Positions 36,663-46,004 of a stretch of DNA of 64,000 bases are shown here, piece by piece. The notes below the pieces were generated by a model. The model was not told where the DNA came from, did no database searches, and saw only the letters and a program-made list of their open reading frames with translations. This DNA is from Elusimicrobia bacterium GWB2_63_22 (GTDB lineage Bacteria; Elusimicrobiota; Elusimicrobia; Elusimicrobiales; UBA9959): assembly GCA_001799735.1 (NCBI GenBank), contig MGUA01000009.1:33315-97314 (forward strand), given 5' to 3'. The number at the start of each line of letters is the position of its first letter. The first letter of the stretch is position 1. A program made the position numbers and the translations under genes.

Positions 36663-37748
36663 TTATTTTATTTCTACCAGCCTGTATTTCCTGCTGCCGA
36701 GGCCGATCTTCTCCGCGTACTCCAGGGCCCTGACCCCGGAGATCCCGGTCTCATGCTCGAAAACGTCCGGGATGCCAGCGGCCTTGTTGACCAGGTCAAA
36801 GCTGGCCTGGTCCAGCGCCACCGGGTCCGCGGAGGCGAGTATGCCCACGTCCCCCATGAAGGGGGCCGGCGCGCCGGAGCGGCAGTCGCAGGCCGCCGAG
36901 ATGTTCATCAGCAGGTTGATGTAGGTAAATCTGCCGCCGGCGGTAACGCCTTGCGCGTATTCCGCGATCTTCTCCTGGAAGGCGGCCCCTTTGGTGGAGG
37001 CGGGGGCCGAGGCGATGGCTTTATAAGGGCAGCTTTCTACGCATTTGCCGCAGCCTATGCACTTGGCCCGGTCTATGACGTAGTCCGCGCTTATCGCGCC
37101 GACCGGGCATTCCTTGATGCAGATGCCGCACTTTATGCATTTGGAGTAGCGGATGGTGGGGAACTGGCCGGAGTGCTGGGCCTTCTTGCCCGCGGGCGAG
37201 CCGAACCCCATGGCCAGGTTCTTCAGCGCCCCGCCGAAGCCCGCCCCGCCGTGGCCCTTAAAATGCGAGACCACGAGGAAAGAGCCGTATTTCGCCATCC
37301 CCTTGCCGACGTAAACCTTGTTGAAATATTTACCTTTATACGGAACAGCCGTTTCGCCGTCTGTGTCCAGGATGTCCACCGGGGCGTAGCCCCAGCCGTG
37401 CTTGCGCGCCGTGGCGATATGGGTTTTGGAATCAGAGCGCGAGCCGCCGTAGAGGGTGTTGGTTTCCACAAAAGTGCCCTTCAGGCCGGTGACCAGCTCC
37501 CTGAGCAGCGCGGGCGGGACATAGTTGTCGTTGCCCTCTTCGCCGAAATGCACCTTCACGCCCAGTTTCCCCTGCGGCTTGAAGTCCAGCCGCGCGTAGG
37601 CGGCCTTTAATCTGGCGGGGGAGATCTCTTTGGAGAAGTAAACCTCGGGGAGCGCTTTCTCCTGGGCCTTCGCCAGGGCCTGCGGGCCGTAGAAGCCGGC
37701 CAGGCAGACCAGCGCCCATAAAAAAGCGTAAAAGGAATATTTTTTCAT
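36663..37748 (-). CDS. DUF362 protein with two 4Fe-4S clusters
   Basis: 361 residues from the ATG at 37748. A signal-like hydrophobic N-terminus (SFYAFLWALVCLAGFYG) suggests export or anchoring. The DUF362 part (KLGVKVHFGEEGN, SHFKGHGGAGFGGALKN) surrounds two ferredoxin motifs, CIKCGICIKECPVG and CIGCGKCVESCPYKA, each CxxCxxCxxxCP. Cytoplasmic DUF362 ferredoxins are common; an exported one is unusual. Probably an electron-transfer protein. TATAAT lies 9 nt before the ATG with no ribosome binding site. Confidence 0.8.
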   Translation of the reverse strand: MKKYSFYAFLWALVCLAGFYGPQALAKAQEKALPEVYFSKEISPARLKAAYARLDFKPQGKLGVKVHFGEEGNDNYVPPALLRELVTGLKGTFVETNTLYGGSRSDSKTHIATARKHGWGYAPVDILDTDGETAVPYKGKYFNKVYVGKGMAKYGSFLVVSHFKGHGGAGFGGALKNLAMGFGSPAGKKAQHSGQFPTIRYSKCIKCGICIKECPVGAISADYVIDRAKCIGCGKCVESCPYKAIASAPASTKGAAFQEKIAEYAQGVTAGGRFTYINLLMNISAACDCRSGAPAPFMGDVGILASADPVALDQASFDLVNKAAGIPDVFEHETGISGVRALEYAEKIGLGSRKYRLVEIK

Positions 37749-37757
37749 AGCCCGGAT

Positions 37758-37763
37758 ATTATA
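37758..37763 (-). promoter_or_regulatory. TATAAT box 9 nt before the DUF362 ATG
   Basis: TTGTATAAT on the minus strand (TG directly before the box). Transcription would start within a few bases of the ATG at 37748, so the mRNA is nearly leaderless. Confidence 0.45.
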
Positions 37764-37812
37764 CAAATTGGAAAAAATTTGCCCGGGCCTGTATTGGCGC
37801 CGCGCGGCTTGA

Positions 37813-37818
37813 TATAAT
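37813..37818 (+). promoter_or_regulatory. -10 box of the M3 oligopeptidase gene
   Basis: TATAAT 31 nt upstream of the ATG; AAGGAG (37838-37843) is the ribosome binding site. Divergent from the DUF362 promoter about 50 bp away. The -35 is weak. Confidence 0.5.
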
Positions 37819-37848
37819 TACCGTATACCCTGCTGACAAGGAGCTCCC

Positions 37849-39903
37849 ATGAACCCTTTACTTTGCGGCGAAGACCTGCCCCGTTACGACGAGATCCGCC
37901 CGGAGCACGTGGCCGAGGCCGTGGACAAGATGGTGGAGGCCGTGGAGACGGGCCTGAGCCGTATAGAGGCCGATACCCGGCCCCCGACCTGGAAAACCCT
38001 GATAGAAGAGCTGAACACGCTCGAGGACTGGTTCGCGCATGTCTGGGCCCCGGTCGCCCACCTTAACCTGGTCCGCAACGAGCCGGCCCTGCGCGACGCC
38101 TACCAGGCGGCCCAGCCCAAAGTGGTGGCCCTGAGCCTTAAGCTGGGCCAGTCCGCGCCCCTTTACAAGAAACTGCTAGCGATAAAAGACGGGGGGGAGT
38201 GGGCGAAACTCGACGCCGCCCAGAGGCGCAGCATAGATTACAGGCTGCTCTCCGCCAAGCTTTCCGGCATAGCGCTGGCCGGGGAAAAGAAGGAGCGGTT
38301 CAACAAGATACAGGAAGAGCTCTCCCAGCTGTCCAGCAAATTCACCAATAACGTCATAGACGCCACCAAGGCCTTTAAGCTGACGCTGACCGAAAAGACG
38401 GACGTTGACGGCCTGCCGGCGTCCTCCAGGGAGATGCTGGCCCATTCTTACGCCAGGCAGAACCCGCCGGCCAAACCCGACGCCGAGAGCGGGCCCTGGC
38501 TGGTGACGCTGGATATGCCGGTATACCTGGCCGTAAGGGATTTCGCCCGGTCGCGCCCGCTGCGCGAGAAGATCTACCGGGCCTTCGTGACCCGCGCCTC
38601 CTCGGGGGAGAAGGACAACGCCCCGCTGATGGGGCGGATCCTGCAGCTGCGCCGCGAGGAGGCGGGCCTGCTGGGCTATGCCGACTATGCCGGGGTTTCC
38701 CTGGCCTCGCGGATGGCTAAAAGCGTCGGCGAGGTGAGCGCCCTGCTGGAGGAGCTGCTGGCGGCGGCCGCCGGCCCCGCGAAAGAAGAACTTAAAGAGA
38801 TAACCGCCCTGGCCAACGCCTCCGGCCAGCCCGGCGCGCTTGCGAACTGGGACCTGTACTATTGGGCCAAGCGGCTGGAAGAGAAGAAGTTCGGCTACAC
38901 CGAAGACGAACTGAGGCCGTATTTCTCGCTGGAGAAGGTGTTGGGCGGGATGTTCGCCCTGGTGGGCCGTATCTTCGGCGTGACCGTGAAGGCGGCCGAC
39001 GGCGAGGCCCGGGTCTGGAACCCGGATACGCGCTTCTTCAAGGTGTTCGACAAGGCGGGCGGGCATATCGCCTCTTTCTACCTGGACGCCTATTCCCGGC
39101 CCGAGAATAAGCGGGGCGGGGCCTGGATGAACGGGGTGGTGGACCGGCGGGTCTGGTCCGGCGGGGAAAGGCTGCCGGTAGCTACCCTGGTCTGCAACTT
39201 CACGCCGCCGGTGGGCGATAAGCCGTCGCTGTTGACCTTCAAAGAGGTCACCACCATGTTCCACGAGTTCGGCCACGGCCTGCAGCATATGCTGACCCGG
39301 GTAGGCCACCCCGACGTGGCGGGCATAAGCGGCATAGAGCGGGACGCGGTGGAGCTGCCCAGCCAGTTCATGGAGAACTGGTGCTATCATAAGGAAACCC
39401 TGCTCGGCATGGCCAAGCACTATAAGACCGGCGAGACCCTGCCCGAAGAGACCTTTGAGAAAATAAAGGCGTCCGCCTCTTTCAACGCCGGCATACTGAT
39501 GCTGCGCCAGCTGAACTTCGCGCTGACCGACATGGCGCTGCATACCGCCAAGGACCCGGACATCCGGGCCATAGAGAAAGAGGTGGCGGCCCGGACCACG
39601 GTGATCCCCCCGATCGAAGAGGACAGGTTCCTGTGCTCGTTCACGCATATTTTCTCCGGCGGCTACGCGGCCGGCTACTACGGCTATAAGTGGGCCGAAG
39701 TGCTCAGCGCGGACGCTTTCGGAGCTTTCGAGGAAGCCGGCCTGGACGACCCGGAGGCGCTGTCGGAGACCGGGGCCAGGTTCAGGGAGACCGTGCTGGG
39801 CCTGGGCGGCAGCGTGCACCCGGCCGAGGTGTTCAAGGCTTTCCGCGGCCGGCCGCACAGCGCCAAGACGCTGCTGCGCCACAGCGGCCTGCTGAAGCGC
39901 TGA
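37849..39903 (+). CDS. M3-family oligopeptidase (oligopeptidase A / Dcp type)
   Basis: 684 residues, normal for PrlC/Dcp. H472-E-F-G-H476 in FHEFGHGLQH is the zinc motif; a downstream Glu (about ELPSQFMENW, a family block) supplies the third ligand. TSxxYAxYYGYKWAEVL-type ending (AAGYYGYKWAEVLS) is typical of the family. No signal peptide, so a cytoplasmic peptide-degrading enzyme. Its last 20 or so bases and terminator are duplicated 8.6 kb downstream at 48467. Confidence 0.93.
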   Translation: MNPLLCGEDLPRYDEIRPEHVAEAVDKMVEAVETGLSRIEADTRPPTWKTLIEELNTLEDWFAHVWAPVAHLNLVRNEPALRDAYQAAQPKVVALSLKLGQSAPLYKKLLAIKDGGEWAKLDAAQRRSIDYRLLSAKLSGIALAGEKKERFNKIQEELSQLSSKFTNNVIDATKAFKLTLTEKTDVDGLPASSREMLAHSYARQNPPAKPDAESGPWLVTLDMPVYLAVRDFARSRPLREKIYRAFVTRASSGEKDNAPLMGRILQLRREEAGLLGYADYAGVSLASRMAKSVGEVSALLEELLAAAAGPAKEELKEITALANASGQPGALANWDLYYWAKRLEEKKFGYTEDELRPYFSLEKVLGGMFALVGRIFGVTVKAADGEARVWNPDTRFFKVFDKAGGHIASFYLDAYSRPENKRGGAWMNGVVDRRVWSGGERLPVATLVCNFTPPVGDKPSLLTFKEVTTMFHEFGHGLQHMLTRVGHPDVAGISGIERDAVELPSQFMENWCYHKETLLGMAKHYKTGETLPEETFEKIKASASFNAGILMLRQLNFALTDMALHTAKDPDIRAIEKEVAARTTVIPPIEEDRFLCSFTHIFSGGYAAGYYGYKWAEVLSADAFGAFEEAGLDDPEALSETGARFRETVLGLGGSVHPAEVFKAFRGRPHSAKTLLRHSGLLKR

Positions 39904-39981
39904 CATTAAGGGTTCCTTAACATATGGTGGGCCGGTCCTGATATTTCAGGGCCGGCCCACTTTGCTGTTGGTGCCGGAACC
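39881..39981 (+). repeat. Left copy of gene-end/terminator direct repeat (case 2)
   Basis: Begins inside the oligopeptidase 3' end (ACAGCGGCCTGCTGAAG), runs through its terminator and stops at CCGGAACC. The matching copy is 48467-48569; roughly three quarters of positions agree by eye, with long exact blocks. Confidence 0.75.
39927..39960 (+). terminator. Terminator of the oligopeptidase gene
   Basis: GTGGGCCGG...CCGGCCCAC with an inner CCTG/CAGG pair and loop ATATTT, followed by TTTG. It is an imperfect version of the 32-bp palindrome at 48514-48545. Confidence 0.6.
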
Positions 39982-40155
39982 AATATCGGAGCTTTGATTC
40001 AATGCATTATTGCTCCTGTTTTGCTTGGACAAAACTCTTAATTTACGCCATAATATCCAAAGGGTTAGGCGAAAAAGCCTTAAATTACAAGTTTTCTCCC
40101 GATACGCAGGTCGGTGCACCAGTTACTTTTTTCGTGCTTATATACAGGGGCGGCT

Positions 40156-43100
40156 ATGAACGAAGCGAACGACAGTGAACTTAAACTTCTGCGCCAGGCC
40201 ATTGCGCGTCTTTCTGACCGCATGGAACATATGGAACAGAAATTGCGTGCCATAGAACGCATCAAGGCGCCGCAGGCAGATGCGGCGCAACGCATGGACG
40301 GGCCAATAAAGGCCGCTGAAAGCCTTCTTCCTAACGCTGGAGTTCCTCTTGAGGTGCAGCCGAAAGTTCAGCAAGCCTCTGCTACCGATAAAAATATCCC
40401 GCCAGTTATCCCCGAACCTCCTGTTATTCCACCTGCGCCGATCGTGGAACCGGCGATGGCCGTGCCGGGCCCTGTTCCGCCTGAACCTGAGACTGCTTCG
40501 ATGGAAACGTTTGAGAACGCCTCATATGCCGGGGCCGTCCCGCCAGAGCCGCAGTCCGCCGCTTTTGCGGAGGAGGCGCCTCTTGAAGAGCCCACCGTAG
40601 CGCAACCGCAGGATGTCGATAGCGCTTTTCCCGGTCAAGAGCCTCCCATGCCGAAGGCGCCGCAGGGAAGGAAGCCCAACCGTAATATTGAGTTGAACAT
40701 AGGCAAATACTGGCTGAATAAAATAGGCATCGGGATATTTGTTCTTGGCGTCGGCTTCCTTGTCGCTTATTCATCCCGCTATTTCGGCCATTTCGGTCCT
40801 TGGGGGAAGATATTGACGGGCTATCTGGTAAGCGCCGCGCTTTTCTTCACCGGGTGGAGACTGCTCCGGAAAGAGGGGATGGTTAATTATGGACATGTCC
40901 TTACCGGGGGCGCATGGGCTCTCTGCTATTTCACCACTTTCGCCATGCACCACTTCCCTCAGTCCAGGGTGCTGCAGAGCGAGGGAGCTGACATGGTACT
41001 GCTGGCCGCGGTAGCGGCGGGCATGCTTATCCACTCTCTGAGATTCCGCTCCGAGGCGCTCTCCGGAGTGGCGATATTCGTGGGCTATGCTACGGCCACA
41101 ATAGGGGACGTCCGCTTCTTTACGCTGATAAGCTGCGCGATAGAGTCTGTGGTCATTCTTGTGCTGGTCCACCGGTTTAAATGGCTGAGGATGCTGTTTA
41201 TGGGCATCCTGATGACCTACGGCGCGCATTTCCTGTGGGTCATGAAGAATATGCACGGTCCCGCTTCCGCGGACCCGTTGATGACGGCAAAAAGTCTTTT
41301 TCTTCTCAACGCCACTTTTCTCACACTTTATTGGGCAGTATTTACGGCCGGCGTGCACCTTTTGCGCAAGCCTGAGGACGAATCTTTTGAGGGCAGGCTT
41401 TCCGTGGCCAATATCGGCAATGCCCTGCTTTACTTCCTGCTGACTTATCCCGAGGTCACGCGGTTATTTCCGGACCAGAGGTTCAACTTTGTCGTCGCGC
41501 TGGGAACGACTTTTTTGATGCTCGGGGCGTACACGTTCAGTTCCGGCAAAGGAAAGCTGTTCGTATGCGACACGATGCTCGGCATAGCGTTGATCACGGC
41601 GGCCATCCCCATCAAATATATGCCACTTGAAAGCGCTCTCATCTGGATAGCAGAGTTGCCGCTATTATACTACGCGGGACTGCAGCTTAAGAGCGGAAGT
41701 ATCCGCGTGGCGGCATTCCTGCTGTTCGCGTGGATAATTCTGCATCATGCCTTTTCTTTGGTGGGTAACAGCGCCAGTGTGGAGCTTATGGGCATAGGGA
41801 GCATCCCGCTGCGCGCCTTTACGGCTTTTGCTTCTGCGCTGTCTTTTGCCGGAGTCTTTACGCTGCTTAAGCGCGCTTCCGCGCGCGGCGAGATAGGAGA
41901 CACGGAGAAGATGGCGGGACAGTTGTTGCCTGCTGCGGCCTCCTTCTTTCTTTCCGTCGGAACTGTGCTCGCTTCGGCCCCGCAGAACCTTACGGCATAC
42001 CTGTTCTTCGACGCGCTGCTGTTGTTCGGCTGGGGCTACCTGTCCAATGAGCCTGCGGTAAGGATCTATTCTCTGATCTTCCTCGTCTCTGGTGTTATAC
42101 GGTTCCAAGGGGTCGATAACTATATGCGACTCACCGCGGTGCGGCGGTGGGTATATATAGCGTGGGAGATCGTATGCGGCTATGCCATATACTTCCTGTA
42201 CCGGAGTATGCGGTTGCGCCAGCTGCTGGGTGAGCTTGAATCGCTCTTTGTCACCGGAGTCGCGGTCTTATCCGGAGCGCTGGTGCTTTCAGCCGTCTTC
42301 CGCTATGTGCCGGGAAATTGGGTGACCTTCACGCTGGCGGGGCTCGCCGCGGTTACTTTCGCTATCGCCTACGTTACCGGTTCCCGTTCGCTCCGGAGCA
42401 GCGCCTTGGCCGGGTCGGCCATGGCGGCGGCAAGGTTCGTCTTTGTCGACTCGTTCTCCTGCGCGAGCTTTGCGGATTGGGCGGTTATTTCCTTCCCCGC
42501 GCTGAGCCAGGCAGGGATATACTATCTCTACAGGGAGCTCCGTGCCGACGGGAAACTGCCCGAAGATGAGAAAAATTTCCCGGACGCGGAATACGTGCTG
42601 TTCCAGATAACCGCGATGGCACTGGTGCTGCGCTATGTGCCGGATAACATGATGACCCCGGCGTTCGCCGCCCTGAATCTGGCGCTGTTCGGCATCGGAT
42701 GCCTGCTGCGCGAAAAATTCGTGCGTCTGGCGTCCGTTATTCTGATGCCTGTCGTGATGGCCAGGTTTACCGTGCTGGATAGCTACCCGCGAGGCGCGAG
42801 GATTTTCCCGCTTGGCGTAGTGCTGGGCTCGTATTACCTGCTGGCTTACGCGTACCGAAGAGCGTTGTCCGGCGGGGTCCTGGAGAAAAATGAGTCGCCT
42901 TCCGTCCATATGGCCTATGGCGTGGCGGCCTTCCTCACCACTGTCGCCGTATGGCGCTACGTACCGGATAACTGGGCGGCGGCTGTACTGGCGCTGGCGG
43001 GACTGTGCGCTTTTCTCTACGGCTATTTCAGGGATCTGCCTGACGCGCGCGTTTCCGGAAGCGCGATCCTTGGCGCGGCCTTGGCGCGTTCCGTGGTGTG

Positions 43101-44553
43101 GGATGACTATGCCTCCCTGGGAAAGTTAATGTGCTGGCTTCCGCCATTCATACAGGCGTTAAGTTCCGCGGCGGTATATGGCTTGTACAGGGAATTGCGG
43201 GTAGCCGGCAGATTGTCGGTGGAAGAGTCGCAGGTTTCGCATGCGGTCTTTGCCGGATTCGCAGTACTGGCGACGGTATCCATAACACGCTATAGCCCGC
43301 AATTCTGGGCGTCAAGTTCACTGGCCGTTCTGGCGGCGGCTATGTTCTTTATAGGAACCGCCCTGAAAGAGAAATTCGTGCGAGTGACTTCCTGCCTGGT
43401 GTTCACCGTTGTAGGGCTCAGGGCTTTTATCTCCGCCGAGACTTATGCGGCCCTTGGCCGCGCGCGCTGGCTGCCGATAGGCCTGCAATTGTCCTCGCTC
43501 CTTTGCGTCTACCTTCCATACAGGCGGCTGATCGCGGCCGCTACGGAGCAGGAAAGCGAGTCGGCGGCGCCGTTGGGCGTATTCGCACTGCTCGTATTTC
43601 TGACAGTGTTTTATCTTGTTACCTACGGCGCGGGACCTGTGCGGCCGCTGCTGCTGACCGCGGGATATATCGCGTTCTTTGTCATCGGAGTCCTTAGCGG
43701 GGACATCCCGCTGCGGGCTTCATGGCTGGCCATTGTCCCCGCGGCGATTTTAACTTACCTGCTCCTTCCTGCTGAGCCGCGCAGCCACTTATACAAGATG
43801 GTTTATGCGGCGGCAGTGTGCGGAGGTTTGTATGCAGTATATGCGTATTATTCCGGTCGATTGAAAGACGGCGCGTCGGTCCTGGAGAAACAGGCGCTTC
43901 CGGCGTTGTGCCTTGCCGCCGTACTTATGGCGCTGCTTTCCGTGGACCGCTGCGTACCGCTTATTCATAAAACTACGGCCGCTTCGGCGGTCCTGGTGCT
44001 GCTCTATCTTGCCGGCATAGCGCTGCGCGACAATGTCCTCGCGCTCAGCGCGGGCGTAGTTGTTCCGTATATCTTCGGCCGAAGGTTCGGAGCGGAGAAC
44101 TATTCCGCGCTGGGCGGTGTCGGGAAATGGGCGGCGGTGCTCTCCGCTCCTGGCGCTTTCTTAGCGGCTCATCTCGCAGGAGTTAAATATCCCGGACGAG
44201 TATTTGGCGGCGTTTCCCGGCAACTGCTGGCCTACATCTGCGTGCTGCCAGGGACGCTGCTGTTGCTGCATGGCCTGTTCTATTATGCTTCCAAATCGAT
44301 GATTACTCTCTCGGTTGGCGTTGCGGGTCTGGCGCTTTTTGCCCCTGGGTTTTATTTTAAGGACAGGCCTTTGCGGTATGCCGGACTGCTGATGTTCGCC
44401 GTGGCCGTTGTTCATATAGGAGCGGTGGATATAGCAGGCCTGTCCATTATCTACAAGATAATCAGCTTCATCCTATTGGGCCTTATGCTGCTGGGCGTTT
44501 CTTATGTCTACACCCGGTTTATGGTGGAAGATACGGCTGACTCTGGGGAATAG
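40156..44553 (+). CDS. DUF2339 polytopic membrane protein
   Basis: 1465 residues from ATG 40156 (AGGGG upstream; an in-frame upstream ATG at 40114 lacks one). Residues 1-50 form a short coiled coil (LKLLRQAIARLSDRMEHME). Residues 60-190 are Pro-rich and low complexity. LNIGKYWLNKIGIGIF then opens a very long run of membrane helices (more than 30), the DUF2339 pattern. Internally there are several repeats of RYVPDNW/FRYVPGNW followed by LAGLAAVTFAIAY-like helices, as if a four-helix unit had been multiplied. Function unknown. First gene of the lower-GC case 2 block. Confidence 0.82.
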   Translation: MNEANDSELKLLRQAIARLSDRMEHMEQKLRAIERIKAPQADAAQRMDGPIKAAESLLPNAGVPLEVQPKVQQASATDKNIPPVIPEPPVIPPAPIVEPAMAVPGPVPPEPETASMETFENASYAGAVPPEPQSAAFAEEAPLEEPTVAQPQDVDSAFPGQEPPMPKAPQGRKPNRNIELNIGKYWLNKIGIGIFVLGVGFLVAYSSRYFGHFGPWGKILTGYLVSAALFFTGWRLLRKEGMVNYGHVLTGGAWALCYFTTFAMHHFPQSRVLQSEGADMVLLAAVAAGMLIHSLRFRSEALSGVAIFVGYATATIGDVRFFTLISCAIESVVILVLVHRFKWLRMLFMGILMTYGAHFLWVMKNMHGPASADPLMTAKSLFLLNATFLTLYWAVFTAGVHLLRKPEDESFEGRLSVANIGNALLYFLLTYPEVTRLFPDQRFNFVVALGTTFLMLGAYTFSSGKGKLFVCDTMLGIALITAAIPIKYMPLESALIWIAELPLLYYAGLQLKSGSIRVAAFLLFAWIILHHAFSLVGNSASVELMGIGSIPLRAFTAFASALSFAGVFTLLKRASARGEIGDTEKMAGQLLPAAASFFLSVGTVLASAPQNLTAYLFFDALLLFGWGYLSNEPAVRIYSLIFLVSGVIRFQGVDNYMRLTAVRRWVYIAWEIVCGYAIYFLYRSMRLRQLLGELESLFVTGVAVLSGALVLSAVFRYVPGNWVTFTLAGLAAVTFAIAYVTGSRSLRSSALAGSAMAAARFVFVDSFSCASFADWAVISFPALSQAGIYYLYRELRADGKLPEDEKNFPDAEYVLFQITAMALVLRYVPDNMMTPAFAALNLALFGIGCLLREKFVRLASVILMPVVMARFTVLDSYPRGARIFPLGVVLGSYYLLAYAYRRALSGGVLEKNESPSVHMAYGVAAFLTTVAVWRYVPDNWAAAVLALAGLCAFLYGYFRDLPDARVSGSAILGAALARSVVWDDYASLGKLMCWLPPFIQALSSAAVYGLYRELRVAGRLSVEESQVSHAVFAGFAVLATVSITRYSPQFWASSSLAVLAAAMFFIGTALKEKFVRVTSCLVFTVVGLRAFISAETYAALGRARWLPIGLQLSSLLCVYLPYRRLIAAATEQESESAAPLGVFALLVFLTVFYLVTYGAGPVRPLLLTAGYIAFFVIGVLSGDIPLRASWLAIVPAAILTYLLLPAEPRSHLYKMVYAAAVCGGLYAVYAYYSGRLKDGASVLEKQALPALCLAAVLMALLSVDRCVPLIHKTTAASAVLVLLYLAGIALRDNVLALSAGVVVPYIFGRRFGAENYSALGGVGKWAAVLSAPGAFLAAHLAGVKYPGRVFGGVSRQLLAYICVLPGTLLLLHGLFYYASKSMITLSVGVAGLALFAPGFYFKDRPLRYAGLLMFAVAVVHIGAVDIAGLSIIYKIISFILLGLMLLGVSYVYTRFMVEDTADSGE

Positions 44554-44624
44554 CCGGTCTCCCAGGTTTGACTGACGATGGAATAAGCGATTTAAAGGGT
44601 GTCCCGGTTTTGGGGGGATAAATA

Positions 44625-45995
44625 ATGACAAGAGTTTTATTTTTCATATTTATGTCCGCGGTGCCTTTGCTGGCTGCGGCGCAAGATAAAGAATTGGACG
44701 TCAAAGAACGTGTCGATGCCATTGTCTCTGATATTAGGGCAGGAAAACGCATAGATCGAAATCGGTATTCAGATATCGAAGATGCGCTTATCCCAAGAAT
44801 CTTTGATTTTGTTTCAGATCCTGGGTTGAAACCTGACGCTGATGAGAGCTACATGCGCAACGCCTGTGACATCGTATTCGATTCCTCCAAAAACAATCCT
44901 GAGCACACACTTAAGTTATTCGAGATCTTGGAGTCCCGGAAACTTCCTGTTTCTCCTGCAATCCTCGTTCCCTTGGAAAAATATGCAAAAGACCCGAGTG
45001 TGCATGCGGTCGCGCTGAAAATAGTCGCAGACCCATCAAAAGGTGATGTTTTTCGTGGCAATGCGTTAGATAGTCTTGTAAAGATTCCGGATGCCGCCGC
45101 AGAGTCAGCGCTTGTGGATATCTTAAAGACTCCCTACTCGTATAAAATAGCCTACCTTGTAGTTCATGCTCTTAGGCAGATAGGACAGTTTACTTCGGAT
45201 GCTGCCGAGAAAGCGTGCATCACATACTTGGGACACCAAGATGAGTATTCTGCCAAGGCCGCGTATGATTCATTGATAAAAATATTGCGTGCAAAACTGC
45301 CAAAGCATGCGGCTGACTACATCTGTTCCGAGAATGCGAATTTACGGAAAGCGGCAATAGACAGCCTGGCCGGCGGACCAGACCCCGTCGCCTCGTTGAA
45401 ATATATGAAAGCGGCGTTAAAGCGGCCGTGCAGCTCAGGAAGTCGGAAAATTCTGCGCGATGCCATCGCGCTGTGTCGGACCAACGCGCGAGCTACGATG
45501 CTGCGCACTAAGTTTGTGAAAAGCGGACTCAGTGCGGAGCTCGACGCATTAGCGGAGACAGCTGCTCCCCTCATTATGGCACAGCCGGATGAAACCAAGA
45601 TTACCGGGGTCCTGGCCCCGTTCGACAAGTTGCAGGCGAAATATGGCGACGACGTTTATATGTGCCTGCTTTTAGCTTCATCCAACACGGAAGATAAGAA
45701 TACCTGGGGGAGGATGGCGCTTCTGAGCCTCGTTATGCAGCGCCGGCATCCCCCGTATTCGCTTCTAAAGGAAGTCTTTGTAAGCAAGGCGTTTCCGACC
45801 GACTCAAGGCGTATTGCAATGGGCATGTTTCCTGTTTCAGACGGATTAAACCGTCCAGAAGCCATTGATATGCTTGAGAAATTCCTGAAATCCAAAGACA
45901 CCAACGGTTTTGAGAGGGGGGAGATTAAGATGACGTTAAGCCAGCTCCGCCCCGGCAAGGCTCCCGGAGTGCGCAAAGACGCGGATGACCGCTAG
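44625..45995 (+). CDS. Secreted HEAT-like repeat protein
   Basis: 456 residues, signal peptide about 1-19 (LFFIFMSAVPLLAAA). The chain is almost all helix pairs with HEAT-type spacing, for example NALDSLVKIPDAAAESALVDILK and KAAIDSLAGGPDPVASLKYM. No catalytic motif. Probably a binding scaffold outside the cytoplasm. GGGGGG lies 7-12 nt before the ATG as a poor ribosome binding site. AT-richer than the backbone and only 9 nt from the next gene. Confidence 0.65.
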   Translation: MTRVLFFIFMSAVPLLAAAQDKELDVKERVDAIVSDIRAGKRIDRNRYSDIEDALIPRIFDFVSDPGLKPDADESYMRNACDIVFDSSKNNPEHTLKLFEILESRKLPVSPAILVPLEKYAKDPSVHAVALKIVADPSKGDVFRGNALDSLVKIPDAAAESALVDILKTPYSYKIAYLVVHALRQIGQFTSDAAEKACITYLGHQDEYSAKAAYDSLIKILRAKLPKHAADYICSENANLRKAAIDSLAGGPDPVASLKYMKAALKRPCSSGSRKILRDAIALCRTNARATMLRTKFVKSGLSAELDALAETAAPLIMAQPDETKITGVLAPFDKLQAKYGDDVYMCLLLASSNTEDKNTWGRMALLSLVMQRRHPPYSLLKEVFVSKAFPTDSRRIAMGMFPVSDGLNRPEAIDMLEKFLKSKDTNGFERGEIKMTLSQLRPGKAPGVRKDADDR

Positions 45996-46004
45996 CTTCT
46001 GATA

